Positions 39,138 to 48,327 of a stretch of DNA of 64,000 bases are shown here, piece by piece. Position 1 is the stretch's first letter. The number at the start of each line of letters is the position of its first letter. The notes under the pieces were generated by a model, which saw nothing but the letters and a program-made list of their open reading frames with translations, did no database searches and was not told the origin of the DNA. A program made the translations under genes and the position numbers. The stretch is from Whitmania pigra (lineage: Eukaryota; Annelida; Clitellata; Hirudinida; Haemopidae), in assembly GCA_021613335.1 (NCBI GenBank), contig JAJTWR010000074.1:90185-154184 (forward strand). The letters are read 5' to 3'.

Positions 39138-40136
39138 CTAAACCCGTTCGATGCCAAGCCAGCCATCCTCGGGATAGCGCGCGCCGATCGCGGCGCCTGA
39201 GCCAAACAGTTCCGACAAGGTTGCCAGCGTGCTTGCCGCAAGGGTGAGATCGGCAGCCGCGGCATTTTCGGCTATGCGCGCAACCCGACGCATGCCGGGA
39301 ATGGGCAGAATGTTCCCAGGCTGAGCCAGTATCCAGGCCAGCGCCAATTGCGCCGATGTTACGCCAAGATCAACCGCCAGGGCGGCCAGCTTGTCAACCA
39401 GCGCCTTGTTGGCCACGAAGGCGTCGCCTTGAAAGCGGTCCAAATGGCGGCGGAAATCGCCCGCGGATAAAACATCCGGGCTGGCGATGGCCCCGGTCAA
39501 AAAGGCGCGCCCCAAAGGCGAATAGGCGACAAAGCTTACTCCCAGCTCCCGACAGAGGGGCAGGATGGCCGTTTCGGCCTCGCGGTGCCACAATGAATAT
39601 TCGCTTTGCACCGCTGCGATCGGATGCACGCTGTGAGCGCGGCGCAAGGTTTCCGGGGCAACTTCCGACAAACCCAGCCAGCGCACCTTGCCCTGTTCAA
39701 CCAAGCGGGCCATGGCGCCAACCATCTCCTCGATCGGCACTGCCGGATCGCGACGGTGACAATAATACAGATCAATCGTCTCCACGCCCAGCCGCTGCAA
39801 CGATGCCTCGCAGGCTGCTTGCAGATAGGCCGGGCTATTGTCAACCCGCCGCTCGTAATGCCCGGCCTTGGCCCGCACGATAGCGAATTTGGTTGCGATC
39901 AGCGGCCTGATGCCGGTTTTGGCTAAAAATTCACCCAGCAGCCTTTCATTATGGCCAAGCCCATAGGTATCGGCGGTGTCCCAGAAATCGATTCCAGCCT
40001 CCCAGGCTGCCGCCAGGGTTCGGCGCGACTCATTGTCATCGGCGACGCCGTAAAATTCCGACATACCCATGCAACCAAGCCCAAGTGCACCAACGGAACG
40101 ACCGGTTTGCCCCAAAGGACGGTTCTGCATGATCAT
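39138..40136 (-). CDS. aldo/keto reductase
   Basis: NADPH-dependent oxidoreductase of 332 residues, TIM barrel. LGLGCMGMSEFYG near the N-terminus and the catalytic Asp and Tyr in DFWDTADTYG are clear. The Lys is in IATKFA and the His in IDLYYCHRRDP. C-terminal LPIPGMRRVARIAEN binds the cofactor. Divergent from a LysR-type gene 95 bases away, so likely under its control. Its stop is next to the IS5/IS256 cluster, but the frame is complete. Confidence 0.9.
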   Translation of the reverse strand: MIMQNRPLGQTGRSVGALGLGCMGMSEFYGVADDNESRRTLAAAWEAGIDFWDTADTYGLGHNERLLGEFLAKTGIRPLIATKFAIVRAKAGHYERRVDNSPAYLQAACEASLQRLGVETIDLYYCHRRDPAVPIEEMVGAMARLVEQGKVRWLGLSEVAPETLRRAHSVHPIAAVQSEYSLWHREAETAILPLCRELGVSFVAYSPLGRAFLTGAIASPDVLSAGDFRRHLDRFQGDAFVANKALVDKLAALAVDLGVTSAQLALAWILAQPGNILPIPGMRRVARIAENAAAADLTLAASTLATLSELFGSGAAIGARYPEDGWLGIERV

Positions 40137-40231
40137 TCTCCTTGCCTCTGTCTAACCGTCGCAGTATTTACCATCGTCATCGTTTAGAAAATAAGCCAAA
40201 TTTTGCAAAGGTCGTTCAGTAAAACCGAACA

Positions 40232-41127
40232 ATGACGCGCAATGATCTCCCTGCCTTGGCCATCTTCGCGGCGATCGTCGATGCCGGTAGCTTTCGAGCC
40301 GCCGCCCGCCGGCTGAATTTGTCCGTTTCAACCCTCAGCCAAAGCCTGCGCGCGCTGGAGGAAAGGCTGGGGCTGCGGCTGCTGCACCGTTCCACGCGCA
40401 GCCTGGCGCCAACAGAAGCCGGCGCCCATTTGCTTGCCCGCCTGACCCCGGCATTGGCGCAAATCGATCGGACGCTGGAAGCGCTGCGGGACCGGAACCA
40501 TGCGCCGGCTGGCATGCTGCGGCTCAATCTGCCGCACTCGGCTGGCCGGTTGGCGTTGGCGCCGATGTTAAGCGGCTTTTTGATCGCTTATCCTGAAATC
40601 CGCCTGGATTTGCTTGCCGACGACAGGCTGGTCGATATCGTCGCCGCTGGCTGCGATGCCGGCATCCGCCTGCATGAGGCGATCCAGGGCGATATGATCG
40701 CCCATCCGATTGGCCCGCCTCTGCTCCGTTTGGCGGTTGGCGGCAGCCTGGCCTATCTGGCCTGCCGCGGGCGGCCGGAACAACCGGCGGATCTGGCGCA
40801 GCACGAGTGCCTTGGTCAGTATTTCATGGATCGCCAGCCATTTGCCTGGCAATTCGCCCAAGGCGAGGTTCACATTCAAATCCAACCAGCGGCCGGATGA
40901 TCAGCAACGACCCGGCGTTGCTCATTGGAGCAGCCCGTGACGGCGTCGGGTTGGCGATGAGCTTTGCCGACGATATCCGCCGCGCCGGTCTGGAAATCGT
41001 GCTGGCATCCTGGTGCCAACCCTTTGCCGGTTTCCAGATCTATTATCCAGGCCGCCGCCATCCGCCCCCGGCGCTGCGCGCGCTGCTACGCTTTAGTCGC
41101 AACTGGTATCGCGCAGCGGGAAGCTGA
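40232..41127 (+). pseudogene. LysR-family transcriptional regulator, one frameshift
   Basis: About 298 residues once joined. The winged helix-turn-helix is at the N-terminus: FAAIVDAGSFRAAARRLNLS, STLSQSLRALEERLGLRLL and HRSTRSLAPTEAG. The first frame ends at 40900 (QIQPAAG) and the effector domain goes on in the next frame with SNDPALLIGAARDGVGLAM and FAGFQIYYPGRR to 41127. A one-base change near 40885 explains it. Divergent from the aldo/keto reductase, its probable target. Confidence 0.83.
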
Positions 41128-41372
41128 GCCGGTTGGCCGCTTTACGGGTATTTTTTCAAGGCATTTTCGACATAGCGGTTGCTCCAGGCGGCGTTCAGAT
41201 CGATCCTGGCGCCTGGAGGAAAGAATGTTTGCGGCAATGCAGCACAATGATGAAACGAAGCTTGAGAAACAGGTGATTTTCAATTAATTATTTAGCGCCT
41301 AAGTAAAGAGTGACCAGCTGGCGCCGGGCTGAGCGGGCGATCTGGCGAAATACGGCAAAGGAGCAGCGCATG

Positions 41373-41936
41373 ATGCTCGAACGATGCCCGGCCTTGGTGC
41401 TCAATGCCGATTGCAGACCTCTAAGTTATTTCCCGCTATCCCTGTGGCCGTGGCAAGATGCGGTAAAGGCCGTGTTTCTTGGACGGGTCAATATTCTCTC
41501 GCAATATGAGCGAACGGTCAGGTCTCCCACCTACGAAATTCAACTGCCAAGCGTCATCGCCTTGAAGGAATATATATCGACAGCCCGAAGGCCGGCTTTC
41601 ACCCGGTTCAATGTGTTTTTGCGCGATCGTTTCAGTTGTCAATATTGCGGTAAAAATTTCCCAACCCAGGAATTGACCTTCGATCACGTTATTCCGCGCT
41701 CGCGAGGGGGGCGCACCAATTGGGAAAATGTCGTAACCGCCTGTGCAAGTTGTAATCTTCAAAAGGCCAATCGACTCCCCAAGGAATGCCGGATGCTGCC
41801 GCTGCAGCCGCCCTTTCAACCCACGACCTTTCAGTTGCAAGAAAACGGCCGACGGTATCCGCCCAATTTTCTGCATGAAAGCTGGCGCGACTATCTGTAT
41901 TGGGACAGCGAACTGGACGTCGAGTCTGGCGAGTAG
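41373..41936 (+). CDS. HNH endonuclease family protein
   Basis: 187 residues from ATG 41373 (ATG 41370 just before). N-terminal LERCPALVLNADCRPLSYFP is conserved in an alphaproteobacterial housekeeping HNH group. The nuclease part has CQYCG, LTFDHVIPRSRGG, NVVTACASCNLQKANR: Cys pairs and the catalytic His/Asn. No phage or restriction partner is adjacent, so the role is open. Confidence 0.83.
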   Translation: MLERCPALVLNADCRPLSYFPLSLWPWQDAVKAVFLGRVNILSQYERTVRSPTYEIQLPSVIALKEYISTARRPAFTRFNVFLRDRFSCQYCGKNFPTQELTFDHVIPRSRGGRTNWENVVTACASCNLQKANRLPKECRMLPLQPPFQPTTFQLQENGRRYPPNFLHESWRDYLYWDSELDVESGE

Positions 41937-41972
41937 GCCGGGCGCGCCTGTGCCGGATTGAGATCGCCGACG

Positions 41973-42281
41973 CTATTGCGCGGCAACGACGCTCAATGGC
42001 GGGCGATGACGCTGCGGCGCGTTTTTCTCCATCACATGAATAAGGCAACTGGTTCGCAAAAGAGAGCTGAAATTTGAGATCGAGCCGTTGATTTCCAACG
42101 CTTCGTCGTACAGTATCGAAAGAAATCGAGCCGTCGTATAACCCTGATTTTCGGCAATTTCATCGATTATATCCCAAAAAACCGCTTCCAGCTGAACGCT
42201 GGTTGAATGTCCGCCGATACGAACGGAACGATTGACAGGGCGATATCGTTTCGGATCTTGCCCTGCATAAATTCCACACAT
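41973..42281 (-). CDS. ribbon-helix-helix domain protein (RHH_4 type)
   Basis: 102 residues: NRSVRIGGHSTSVQLEAVFW forms the DNA-contacting strand and first helix, IDEIAENQGYTTARFLSILYDE the second, and SNFSSLLRTSCLIHVM the tail. This fits the RHH_4 group common in alphaproteobacteria. Small DNA-binding regulator, target unknown. The AT-rich 42282-42420 holds its promoter and that of the divergent glyoxalase-like gene. Confidence 0.8.
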   Translation of the reverse strand: MCGIYAGQDPKRYRPVNRSVRIGGHSTSVQLEAVFWDIIDEIAENQGYTTARFLSILYDEALEINGSISNFSSLLRTSCLIHVMEKNAPQRHRPPLSVVAAQ

Positions 42282-42429
42282 TCCCCCCTCCTTTGTTTAT
42301 TATAAGTAATATGATATAAATTTTAGAATCTGTCAAATGCTGAATCTAAATCTCTTGGAATAAGTTTTTTGCCTGTGGTAAGCGGCTGCTACCAATCTTT
42401 CGGCTGAATAAGGTAATGTCGCCCAAATC

Positions 42430-42840
42430 ATGGGAGACACGGTCTTGGCCAAAGTAATCCATTCGATGATCCGCGTGCTTGACGAAGCGCGCTCGGTGGC
42501 GTTCTACGACCGGGCATTCGGCCTCAAGGTAGTCGAGCGCCTTGATTTCGACGGTTTCACGCTCGTCTATCTGCGCAATGATGAAAGCGAGTTCGAACTC
42601 GAACTCACCATCAATAAAGACCGGGCGGACCCCTACAGTTTAGGCGACGGCTACGGTCATCTCGCGGTCTGCGTATCGGACCTTGAGGGCGAACATGCCA
42701 GGCTGTCGGCGGCTGGGATCGCGCTTGGCAGGATCGTCGATTTCAGTCACGCCGGCAAGCCGCGTGCGCGCTTCTTTTTCGTTACCGATCCCGATGGCTA
42801 CAAGATCGAGGTTTTACAGCGTCACGGTCGCTATGCCTGA
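42430..42840 (+). CDS. VOC family protein, lactoylglutathione lyase-like
   Basis: 136 residues with two beta-alpha-beta-beta-beta modules. The four metal-ligand positions of glyoxalase I are visible: His in KVIHSMIRV, Glu in EFELELTIN, His in GYGHLAVCV and Glu in YKIEVLQR. DPDGYKIEVLQ is the family signature. It likely handles methylglyoxal-glutathione hemithioacetal. Start ATG 42430; ATG 42466 (MIRV) is too late because the first ligand precedes it. Confidence 0.87.
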   Translation: MGDTVLAKVIHSMIRVLDEARSVAFYDRAFGLKVVERLDFDGFTLVYLRNDESEFELELTINKDRADPYSLGDGYGHLAVCVSDLEGEHARLSAAGIALGRIVDFSHAGKPRARFFFVTDPDGYKIEVLQRHGRYA

Positions 42841-42873
42841 CCGGCCGTGACCTTGGGGGGAGGAAATAATATC

Positions 42874-43402
42874 ATGGCTGCAACCGATATCACGATGCCC
42901 GGCCTGTCGCGGCGCGATTTGCTGAAAACCGGCGCCGCCGCCGGGTTGGTCGTTTCCAGCTGTGCGGTAATATGCCCGAGCGCGGCCTGGGGAATGAAGC
43001 CAGCGGCGCTCAAACCCGAAACCGTCGCCACCCTGATCCAGATGGCGCGCGACCTGTATCCTCACGACCAACTCGCCGACCGGTTTTATGCCATCGCCAT
43101 CAAGGGGCAGGATACGCTGGCGGCAAAAAAAAACCGGCCACGGACAGATGCTGGAACAGGGATGCGCCGATCTTGACCGGCGATCCGGCGCTGACGGGTA
43201 CCGCTCCTTGCTCTGGGAAGAGCAGCGGGTGGCCATCTTGCGCGCCATCGAGCGAACGCCTTTTTTTCAAGCGGTGCGCGGCGACCTTGTGGTCAGCCTC
43301 TACAACCAGAAGGAACTTTGGCCGATCTTTGGCTATGAGGGCGAATCTTATTCCAAGGGCGGTTACATCGATCGCGGTTTCAACGACATCGAATGGCTCT
43401 GA
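42874..43402 (+). pseudogene. gluconate 2-dehydrogenase subunit 3 family protein, one frameshift
   Basis: Tat-type signal SRRDLLKTGAAAGLVVSSCA at the N-terminus, then TLIQMARDLYPHDQLADRFY, in the first frame. EQRVAILRAIERTPFFQAVR and WPIFGYEGESYSKGGYIDRG are in the second. The break is a run of nine A at 43126-43134 where eight keep the frame. About 175 residues. These small subunits are exported with a GMC-type flavoprotein, which is the next gene. GGGGGGAGG upstream is a strong ribosome-binding site. Confidence 0.8.
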
Positions 43403-43462
43403 CGCACAACGCGGTCAGGGGCGGCAAAAACAGTTCGACGATTTCGCTTCGAGGAGGGGAGA

Positions 43463-43936
43463 ATGGCGGTTTCCTACGATCTGAAGAACGACAATCTCGT
43501 CGTTATCGTCGGTTCAGGCGCCGGCGGCGGCACGCTTGGCAACGAATTGGCGCAAAAAGGCGTCGATACCGTGATTCTCGAAGCCGGCAAGCGCATCGAA
43601 CATGAAGATTTCGTCAATGACGAATGGGAAAGCTTTTCGCAGCTTGCCTGGCTCGATCGTCGCGCGACCGGCGGCGGCTGGCGCGTTGCGCGCGACTTTC
43701 CCCAGCTGCCGGCCTGGATCGTCAAGGCGGTGGGCGGCACCACCACCCATTGGGCCGGCGCGGCCTTGCGTTTTCAAGAGCATGAATTCAAGACGCTCAC
43801 CCATTACGGCAAGGTGGCGGGCGCCAATCTGCTCGATTGGCCGATCGCGCTCGCCGATCTCGAACCCTATTACGCTCAGGCGGAAGACAAGATGGGCGTG
43901 ACCCGGACCAATGGCATCGATGGTCTGCCGGGCAAC
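43463..43936 (+). pseudogene. GMC-family oxidoreductase, truncated by the Mu-like prophage
   Basis: Residues 1-158 are the N-terminal FAD-binding part of a membrane-associated GMC dehydrogenase: VIVGSGAGGGTLGNELAQKG (dinucleotide fold), VILEAGKR, and KAVGGTTTHWAGAALRF. After GLPGN the family sequence stops exactly at 43936, and 21 unrelated residues lead to a TAA-type end at 44002. The next bases start TGTGAGACG, the putative end of a Mu-like phage. It would have worked with the preceding subunit in periplasmic sugar or alcohol oxidation. The 3' part is not in the window. Confidence 0.83.
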
Positions 43937-44085
43937 TGTGAGACGCAAGGTGACTTGGCCAATTGGGGATGGGGCGGGATTAAGCGGGAAGTCACGGGAT
44001 AATTGGGATTTTTGGCTTTTTGGATCGAAAGGCGATTTGGCCACTCATTGGCCGTTCAGGGGTTTTGCGCAAGGTGACTTGGCCA
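43937..44085 (+). promoter_or_regulatory. prophage left end with three MuA-binding-like repeats
   Basis: CGCAAGGTGACTTGGCCA occurs at 43944-43961 and 44068-44085, with a close variant CGAAAGGCGATTTGGCCA at 44026-44043. They start 7, 89 and 131 bases from the putative terminal TG at 43937. In phage Mu the L1, L2 and L3 sites have the same order, with L2 and L3 about 40 bp apart, like the 42 here. No such repeat occurs elsewhere in the window. Confidence 0.72.
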
Positions 44086-44201
44086 GCGAGCAGATGCAAA
44101 GGTAAGGCGTCTTCAGTGGGCATTATGTCATGATTTTATTGAGAAATTCAGGTTAAAAACGACAAGCTTATCCTCTAAACGTTTTACGGTTAGCGAGCCG
44201 T

Positions 44202-44312
44202 AACTGTCAAATTGTGCGGATTCGAACCGTCCACTTGACAGTTCTCCTATAGGATTGATTTTAAATGGAAAAATCACTTTAACGATGACTTACCGAAAAA
44301 TCTAACTGTCAA
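44202..44312. promoter_or_regulatory. three 9-bp AACTGTCAA/TTGACAGTT sites
   Basis: AACTGTCAA at 44202-44210 and 44304-44312 and its reverse complement at 44235-44243 lie in the non-coding stretch between the phage end and the repressor gene. Perfect 9-mers in three places within 111 bp suggest binding sites, perhaps for the phage repressor or Ner. The rest of 44086-44493 holds no gene. Confidence 0.55.
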
Positions 44313-44493
44313 CAGGTGTTGCTCGTAATAAGGCATCTTCGACGAGTGGTTCGTTGGCATATTTTCCTTGATGATTCGGGACTAAGAACAAGAAAATCAT
44401 CATCAACGAAGGACTCTCAAGCCCGTCGTTTGCCGTTGTCTTCAACGCCAATCGGTGCGGTCAATTCAGCCTTGAGTTGCGTTGCTAGAACAG

Positions 44494-44919
44494 TCAAAGC
44501 GGCGGTGCGGGCAACAGGATTTGGGTCAATTTGGACAACGAGATCATACATTTTGCCGCCATGCGTCCCGTGTCGGCGGGGTTTATTCGCCCGCCGACAT
44601 CCTTATACGTCCTCGATATCGCGTCATTAATTTTTCCCATCAATTCGGGGTCGATCGGTTGATGACCCGTCACGGGCGATCGGTTGACAGGCTCCTGGGA
44701 TGCCGCTCCAATCAGCATGGAACCATTTCCGCTGATTATCCACTCAGGGCTAAATCCCCATTCCATCAGCTTTGCTAACACTTCGAACCCTGGAAAATGA
44801 AGCCCTCTTTCGTAGTTCTGCCAAGTGCTATCCCCCAGTGAAAGGCGAGATGACATAGATTTCTGTGTTTCTCCCAGGTGAGATCGAATAAACCTTAATC
44901 TCTCAATAACGCCAGTCAT
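44494..44919 (-). CDS. Mu-like phage repressor, XRE-type
   Basis: 141 residues from ATG 44919 (a longer start at 44979 would cross the operator repeats). RLRFIRSHLGETQKSMSSRL, then LSLGDSTWQNYERGLHFPG, form an XRE helix-turn-helix. GFSPEWIISGNGSML is typical of CI-like short repressors. Transcribed away from ner and muA, as c is in Mu. Open frame, unlike its neighbours. Confidence 0.72.
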   Translation of the reverse strand: MTGVIERLRFIRSHLGETQKSMSSRLSLGDSTWQNYERGLHFPGFEVLAKLMEWGFSPEWIISGNGSMLIGAASQEPVNRSPVTGHQPIDPELMGKINDAISRTYKDVGGRINPADTGRMAAKCMISLSKLTQILLPAPPL

Positions 44920-44921
44920 GA

Positions 44922-44979
44922 TGTCACAGTTATCTCCGTCAAACTGTGACGGTTGAATGTCGATGGCACAGTTTGTCAT
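44922..44979. promoter_or_regulatory. operator region between phage repressor and ner
   Basis: TGTCACAGTT (44922-44931) and AAACTGTGAC (44941-44950) form an inverted repeat. GGCACAGTTTGTCAT (44965-44979) adds a third, related half-site set. The position between divergent repressor and early genes matches the Mu operator region. The early promoter probably lies in the AT-rich 45000-45104, where TTGACT occurs at 45069-45074. Confidence 0.55.
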
Positions 44980-45104
44980 AAAAAAAAAACCACTTTAAAA
45001 AATCAAGGCACTAGATGTAGTTAGGCGTGCGCAGGGCAGAAATCGCAAACTGAAGCGCATATTTATATGTTGACTAAGCATATAAATATATGTATCCAAT
45101 AGGC

Positions 45105-45385
45105 ATGACCACGAACAAGACAACCCTATCGCCCCCAGTTAATCCCGCCGAAAGGCGGGCATGGGTGCTCTATCAGTTGAAATTACGCGGCCAATCGCTT
45201 GCCAGCATTGCCGCGTCCCTTGGGGTCTGCCGCCAGGCCCGTTTCTGGAGCGCTGATGGCTCCCTCGGAACGCATCGAGCGGCGCGCTTGCGACTGTCCT
45301 CGGGATTCCGGTCTCTACCCTTTTTCCTGAGCGTTTTGAAACCGGCAAGGTTTCCGCATTCCCCACACTCGACCGGACAACATAG
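45105..45385 (+). pseudogene. ner: Ner-like phage DNA-binding protein, two frameshifts
   Basis: PAERRAWVLYQLKLRGQSLA, then SIAASLGVCRQA, is the Ner/Nlp winged helix. With one extra C near 45240 and one extra G near 45275 removed, it continues as VSGALMAPSERIE and FPERFETGKVSAFP to a TAG at 45383. About 92 residues. In Mu, Ner shuts off early transcription. ATG 45105 (MTTNKTTLS) is the likely start. Confidence 0.68.
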
Positions 45386-45457
45386 CGTAAATCGCAAGGG
45401 GAGGAACAGTCAAAACGGCCTTTCCGGCATGACAGCGCCTGGAAGCGCGGCATAGCC

Positions 45458-45902
45458 ATGCCTCCCCGCGATTCCCGCACGCTGGAAACTATTTGATTGG
45501 CAGCCACCGGAGTTAGAGCGGCGCTTTGAGGCGGAGATTACTCGCGCCGCCAGCCTGCGGGCGGCTATTTCCAGGTGGTGGCGGCGACATTGCGCGACTC
45601 AGAACACCCCCGCGACGCCATTGCCGAGAAGATGAGCGACTATCTTGGTGAGGATGTCCCAAGCCGATGCTCGATGCCTATGCCAGCGAGGCGCGCAAGG
45701 ATCATAGCATCTCGGTGCCGCCTATCTGGCGCTGCTTCACGCAACGAACGACGGCGGTTTGTTGCAATTCCTGGCCGATCAGTTCGGGTTAGCGGTCATC
45801 GAGCGTAAATATCTCAAGCTCATTCAATCGCAACAGGCGCGCGAAGAAGCGGAACGCCTGACCAAGCTTGCCGACCGCTGGCGAGCGGAGGCCGGGCGAT
45901 GA
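45458..45902 (+). pseudogene. uncharacterised Mu-like phage early protein, frameshifted
   Basis: Starts MPPRDSRTLE at ATG 45458. Pieces in several frames read LFDWQPPELERRFEAEITRA, then VAATLRDSEHPRDAIAEKMS and DYLGEDVP, then GLLQFLADQFGLAVIERKYL, then QQAREEAERLTKLADRW and TGA at 45900. The ATGA overlap with muA and the order ner-orf-muA recall alphaproteobacterial Mu-like phages. Helical, charged; I do not know its function. Confidence 0.5.
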
Positions 45903-47929
45903 GCAAAAAATGGCTGACCGCTGCCGAGATTGCCGATGCTAAGCTTCCAGGATTGCCAGTCAACGAACGTGGAATGCGCGATAAAGCCGCGCGTGAATCC
46001 TGGCCATCGCGCCCGCGCAAGGGCAAGGGCGGCGGGGTGGAATATATGCCATCTCCGCCCTGCCGCAGGCGGCGCAAGAGGCTTTGGCATCGCGGGCGGT
46101 TCGCGCGCTGCCAAAGACGGCGGCGCTACAACCGGCAATCGCCGATCCAAGGCTGCTGGCCGGGTGGCAGCGAAGCGCCATGCAGGCGCGCGCCCTCATC
46201 TTGAACCACATCCAAGCCATTGCTCTCACCAAGGAGCCAGTATTCTGGCAATCGAGGCGCACTTTGCCAAGTAAGCCGCCGCCAGAACCCTGCCCCCCGC
46301 GCTCGAAAAAGCCGTAATCGCCGCCAATCAGCGCCAAACGCTGGCCGCACCGTCGGCGTTCGCACCTTGCGTCGCTGGCGAATGTTAGCGGGCGAACATT
46401 GCACGGATCTTGCGCCAAAATATACGCCGCAGCCTCTCGATTACCCGTGGCTTGCGCGGCTCATGCAGCTTTATGCCCGCCCGACCAAGCCGTCAATCGC
46501 TTGGTGCGTCGAGGAGATGCGCCGCGAGGGGGTGGATGCGCCCCCTCTGCGCACAGCGCAAGCGATTATCGCGCGCATGGGAGCGATCGCCCGACATAAA
46601 GGCCGGGTTGGCGCGCGCGATCTCAAGCGCTTTCGCGCCTTCACCGCCCGCACGATAGACGATCTCGAGCCGCTGGATGTCATCAGCGCCGACGGTCACA
46701 CCTTCAAGGCGGAAGTGCGCCATCCGCTGCATGGCGGGCTGTTTCGCCCGGAAATCGTCACCGTCATCGATATCGCCACGCGCAAAGTGATCGGCTGGTC
46801 GGCGGGCTTGGCCGAATCGGCCCTTGTCGTCGCCGATGCGCTGCGGATTGCAGCCAAACAAGGCATTGCCGCCATTCTCTATACCGATAACGGCTGCGGT
46901 TTCGTCAATGAGTTTCTCGATGGGCCGGGGCTTGGCGTGTTGGCGCGCCTGGGGACCACCCACAAACCGCCATTGCCTATAACGCGCAAGCCAGAGGCGC
47001 GATCGAGCGCCTGCAAGCGAGCTTGTGGAAAAGAAGCAAAGACCCTGCCCGCCTATGTCGGTCATGACATGGATCGCGAGGCAAGCATTTGGCTTACAAG
47101 AAAGGCCGCGCCGATCTTAAAGCAACAGGCCGCTCCAGGCTGTATCTGGAATGGGCTGAGTTCCTGGATTGGTGCGGCCAAGCGGTTGCGCGCTACAATG
47201 CCATGCCCCATTCCGGCTTGGCCAGCGGCCGCAACGAACAAGGCCGCCTGGTGCATGACAGCCCGAACGACGCTTGGCGCGGCATGTGGCTGCGGGCTGG
47301 TCGCCCATCATGGCCGCGCAAGAGAGCTGAACGATCTGTTCCGGCCCACCGTCACCAAAAAGTGCAGCGGGCCACCGTCAGCCTGTTCGGCTCCACTTAC
47401 TTCAGCAGGATTCTGGACGATCTGGACATGCACGGGCAAGAGGTGCAGGTCGGCTACGACATTCACGATGCCGGGCGCGTGTGGGTGAGGGACGAGGATG
47501 GGCGCTTCTCTGCATCGCCGAGATCGGCGCCCATGCCAGCGCGCCTATTTCGCCGCGAAATCGCACATCGAGCGCGCGCAAGAAAAGCGCACACGCCAGT
47601 GCAAAGCGCGCCTCGCCCGCCAGCTGGCGGAAGTTGAGGCTGAGGGGCGGGGGGCAAGGCTGATCGAAGCGGCGCCGCTGACGCCAGAACAGGAAGAACG
47701 GGCGGCGCGCCAGCTGGCCTTCCTTATCCCGCAGGGGCAACGCCAAAAGGGGATGACCGGAGAGAGACGCAAAGGCCGGTCTTTGCCGACGATCTGTCTT
47801 GGGTGGAATGGCTTTCACGCAACCCGGCATTGGCCACGGTCGACGATCGCATGCATCTGGCGGCTGCGTTGCGGCAACCGTCCTTCCGCCAGCTTCTGGA
47901 ATTTTCCGGGGTGGACTGCCAGGCGTTGA
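45899..47929 (+). pseudogene. Mu-type transposase A, many frameshifts
   Basis: N-terminal MSKKWLTAAEIADAKLPGLP and RPRKGKGGGVEY form the MuA end/enhancer-binding winged helix. LEPLDVISADGHTFKAEV and IAAILYTDNGCGFVNEFL hold the two catalytic Asp, and GAIERLQASLWK the Glu. RYNAMPHSGLASGRNEQG and the Mu-type C-terminal beta barrel follow (VQVGYDIHDAGRVWVRDEDG). The tail RAQEKRTRQCKARLARQL is the MuB/ClpX contact region. At least five frame changes interrupt it. About 670 residues once; the end is approximate. Confidence 0.78.
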
Positions 47930-47982
47930 GCCGCCTGGCATCCGCAGCAATCAGGCAAATCGCTAAGAGCAGGAACCTTATC

Positions 47983-48327
47983 GTGAAGAAACTTTTCGTG
48001 CAAACGCAAAATTCAAAAAGGCTGTTGGCGGGTTTCGACCAAATCGCCCAGCGCGGGGCGGGCGAAGCCTGCCTGATGGTGGTCGATGGCGAACCGGGTC
48101 TTGGCAAAACCGAGACGGTGCAATGGTGGGCGGTACAATCGGGCGCGGTCTATTTCGCATGAAATCCAAAACCACCACGCCAACCTGGCGTGTTGCGCGA
48201 ATTGCTGACCGAATTGCGCGTGACCCGCAACACAGTTTCGAGCGCATGTATGCGCAAGGCGCTGGAAGCTTTGGGCGTCCATGCCGCCTCGTCGGAGGCG
48301 GCGGGGGCAACATTCGGTCTGGCGATG
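47983..48327 (+). pseudogene. MuB-like AAA ATPase, truncated by IS256-A copy 3
   Basis: From GTG 47983: QNSKRLLAGFDQIAQRG, then LMVVDGEPGLGKTETVQWWA with a Walker A GEPGLGKT. After a stop at 48160 the family sequence goes on in other frames (RMKSKTTTPTW, LLRELLTELRV, QHSFERMYAQ, ALEALGVHA). It is cut at 48327 by the insertion sequence. MuB delivers target DNA to MuA. Confidence 0.68.

Larger units (their letters stand above)
43937..48327 (+). mobile_element. degenerate Mu-like transposable prophage, left end
   Basis: Gene order from the end is repressor (-), ner, unknown orf, muA, muB, as in Mu-type phages of alphaproteobacteria. The left end interrupts a GMC oxidoreductase gene and carries three MuA-site-like repeats. 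The right side is cut inside muB by IS256-A copy 3; no head or tail genes remain. Every forward gene carries frameshifts, so it is dead for transposition. Confidence 0.82.

Noticed and set aside
41373..41936. HNH gene as a phage or restriction gene
   Set aside because: Its N-terminus matches a widespread chromosomal alphaproteobacterial group and no phage or methylase gene is next to it.
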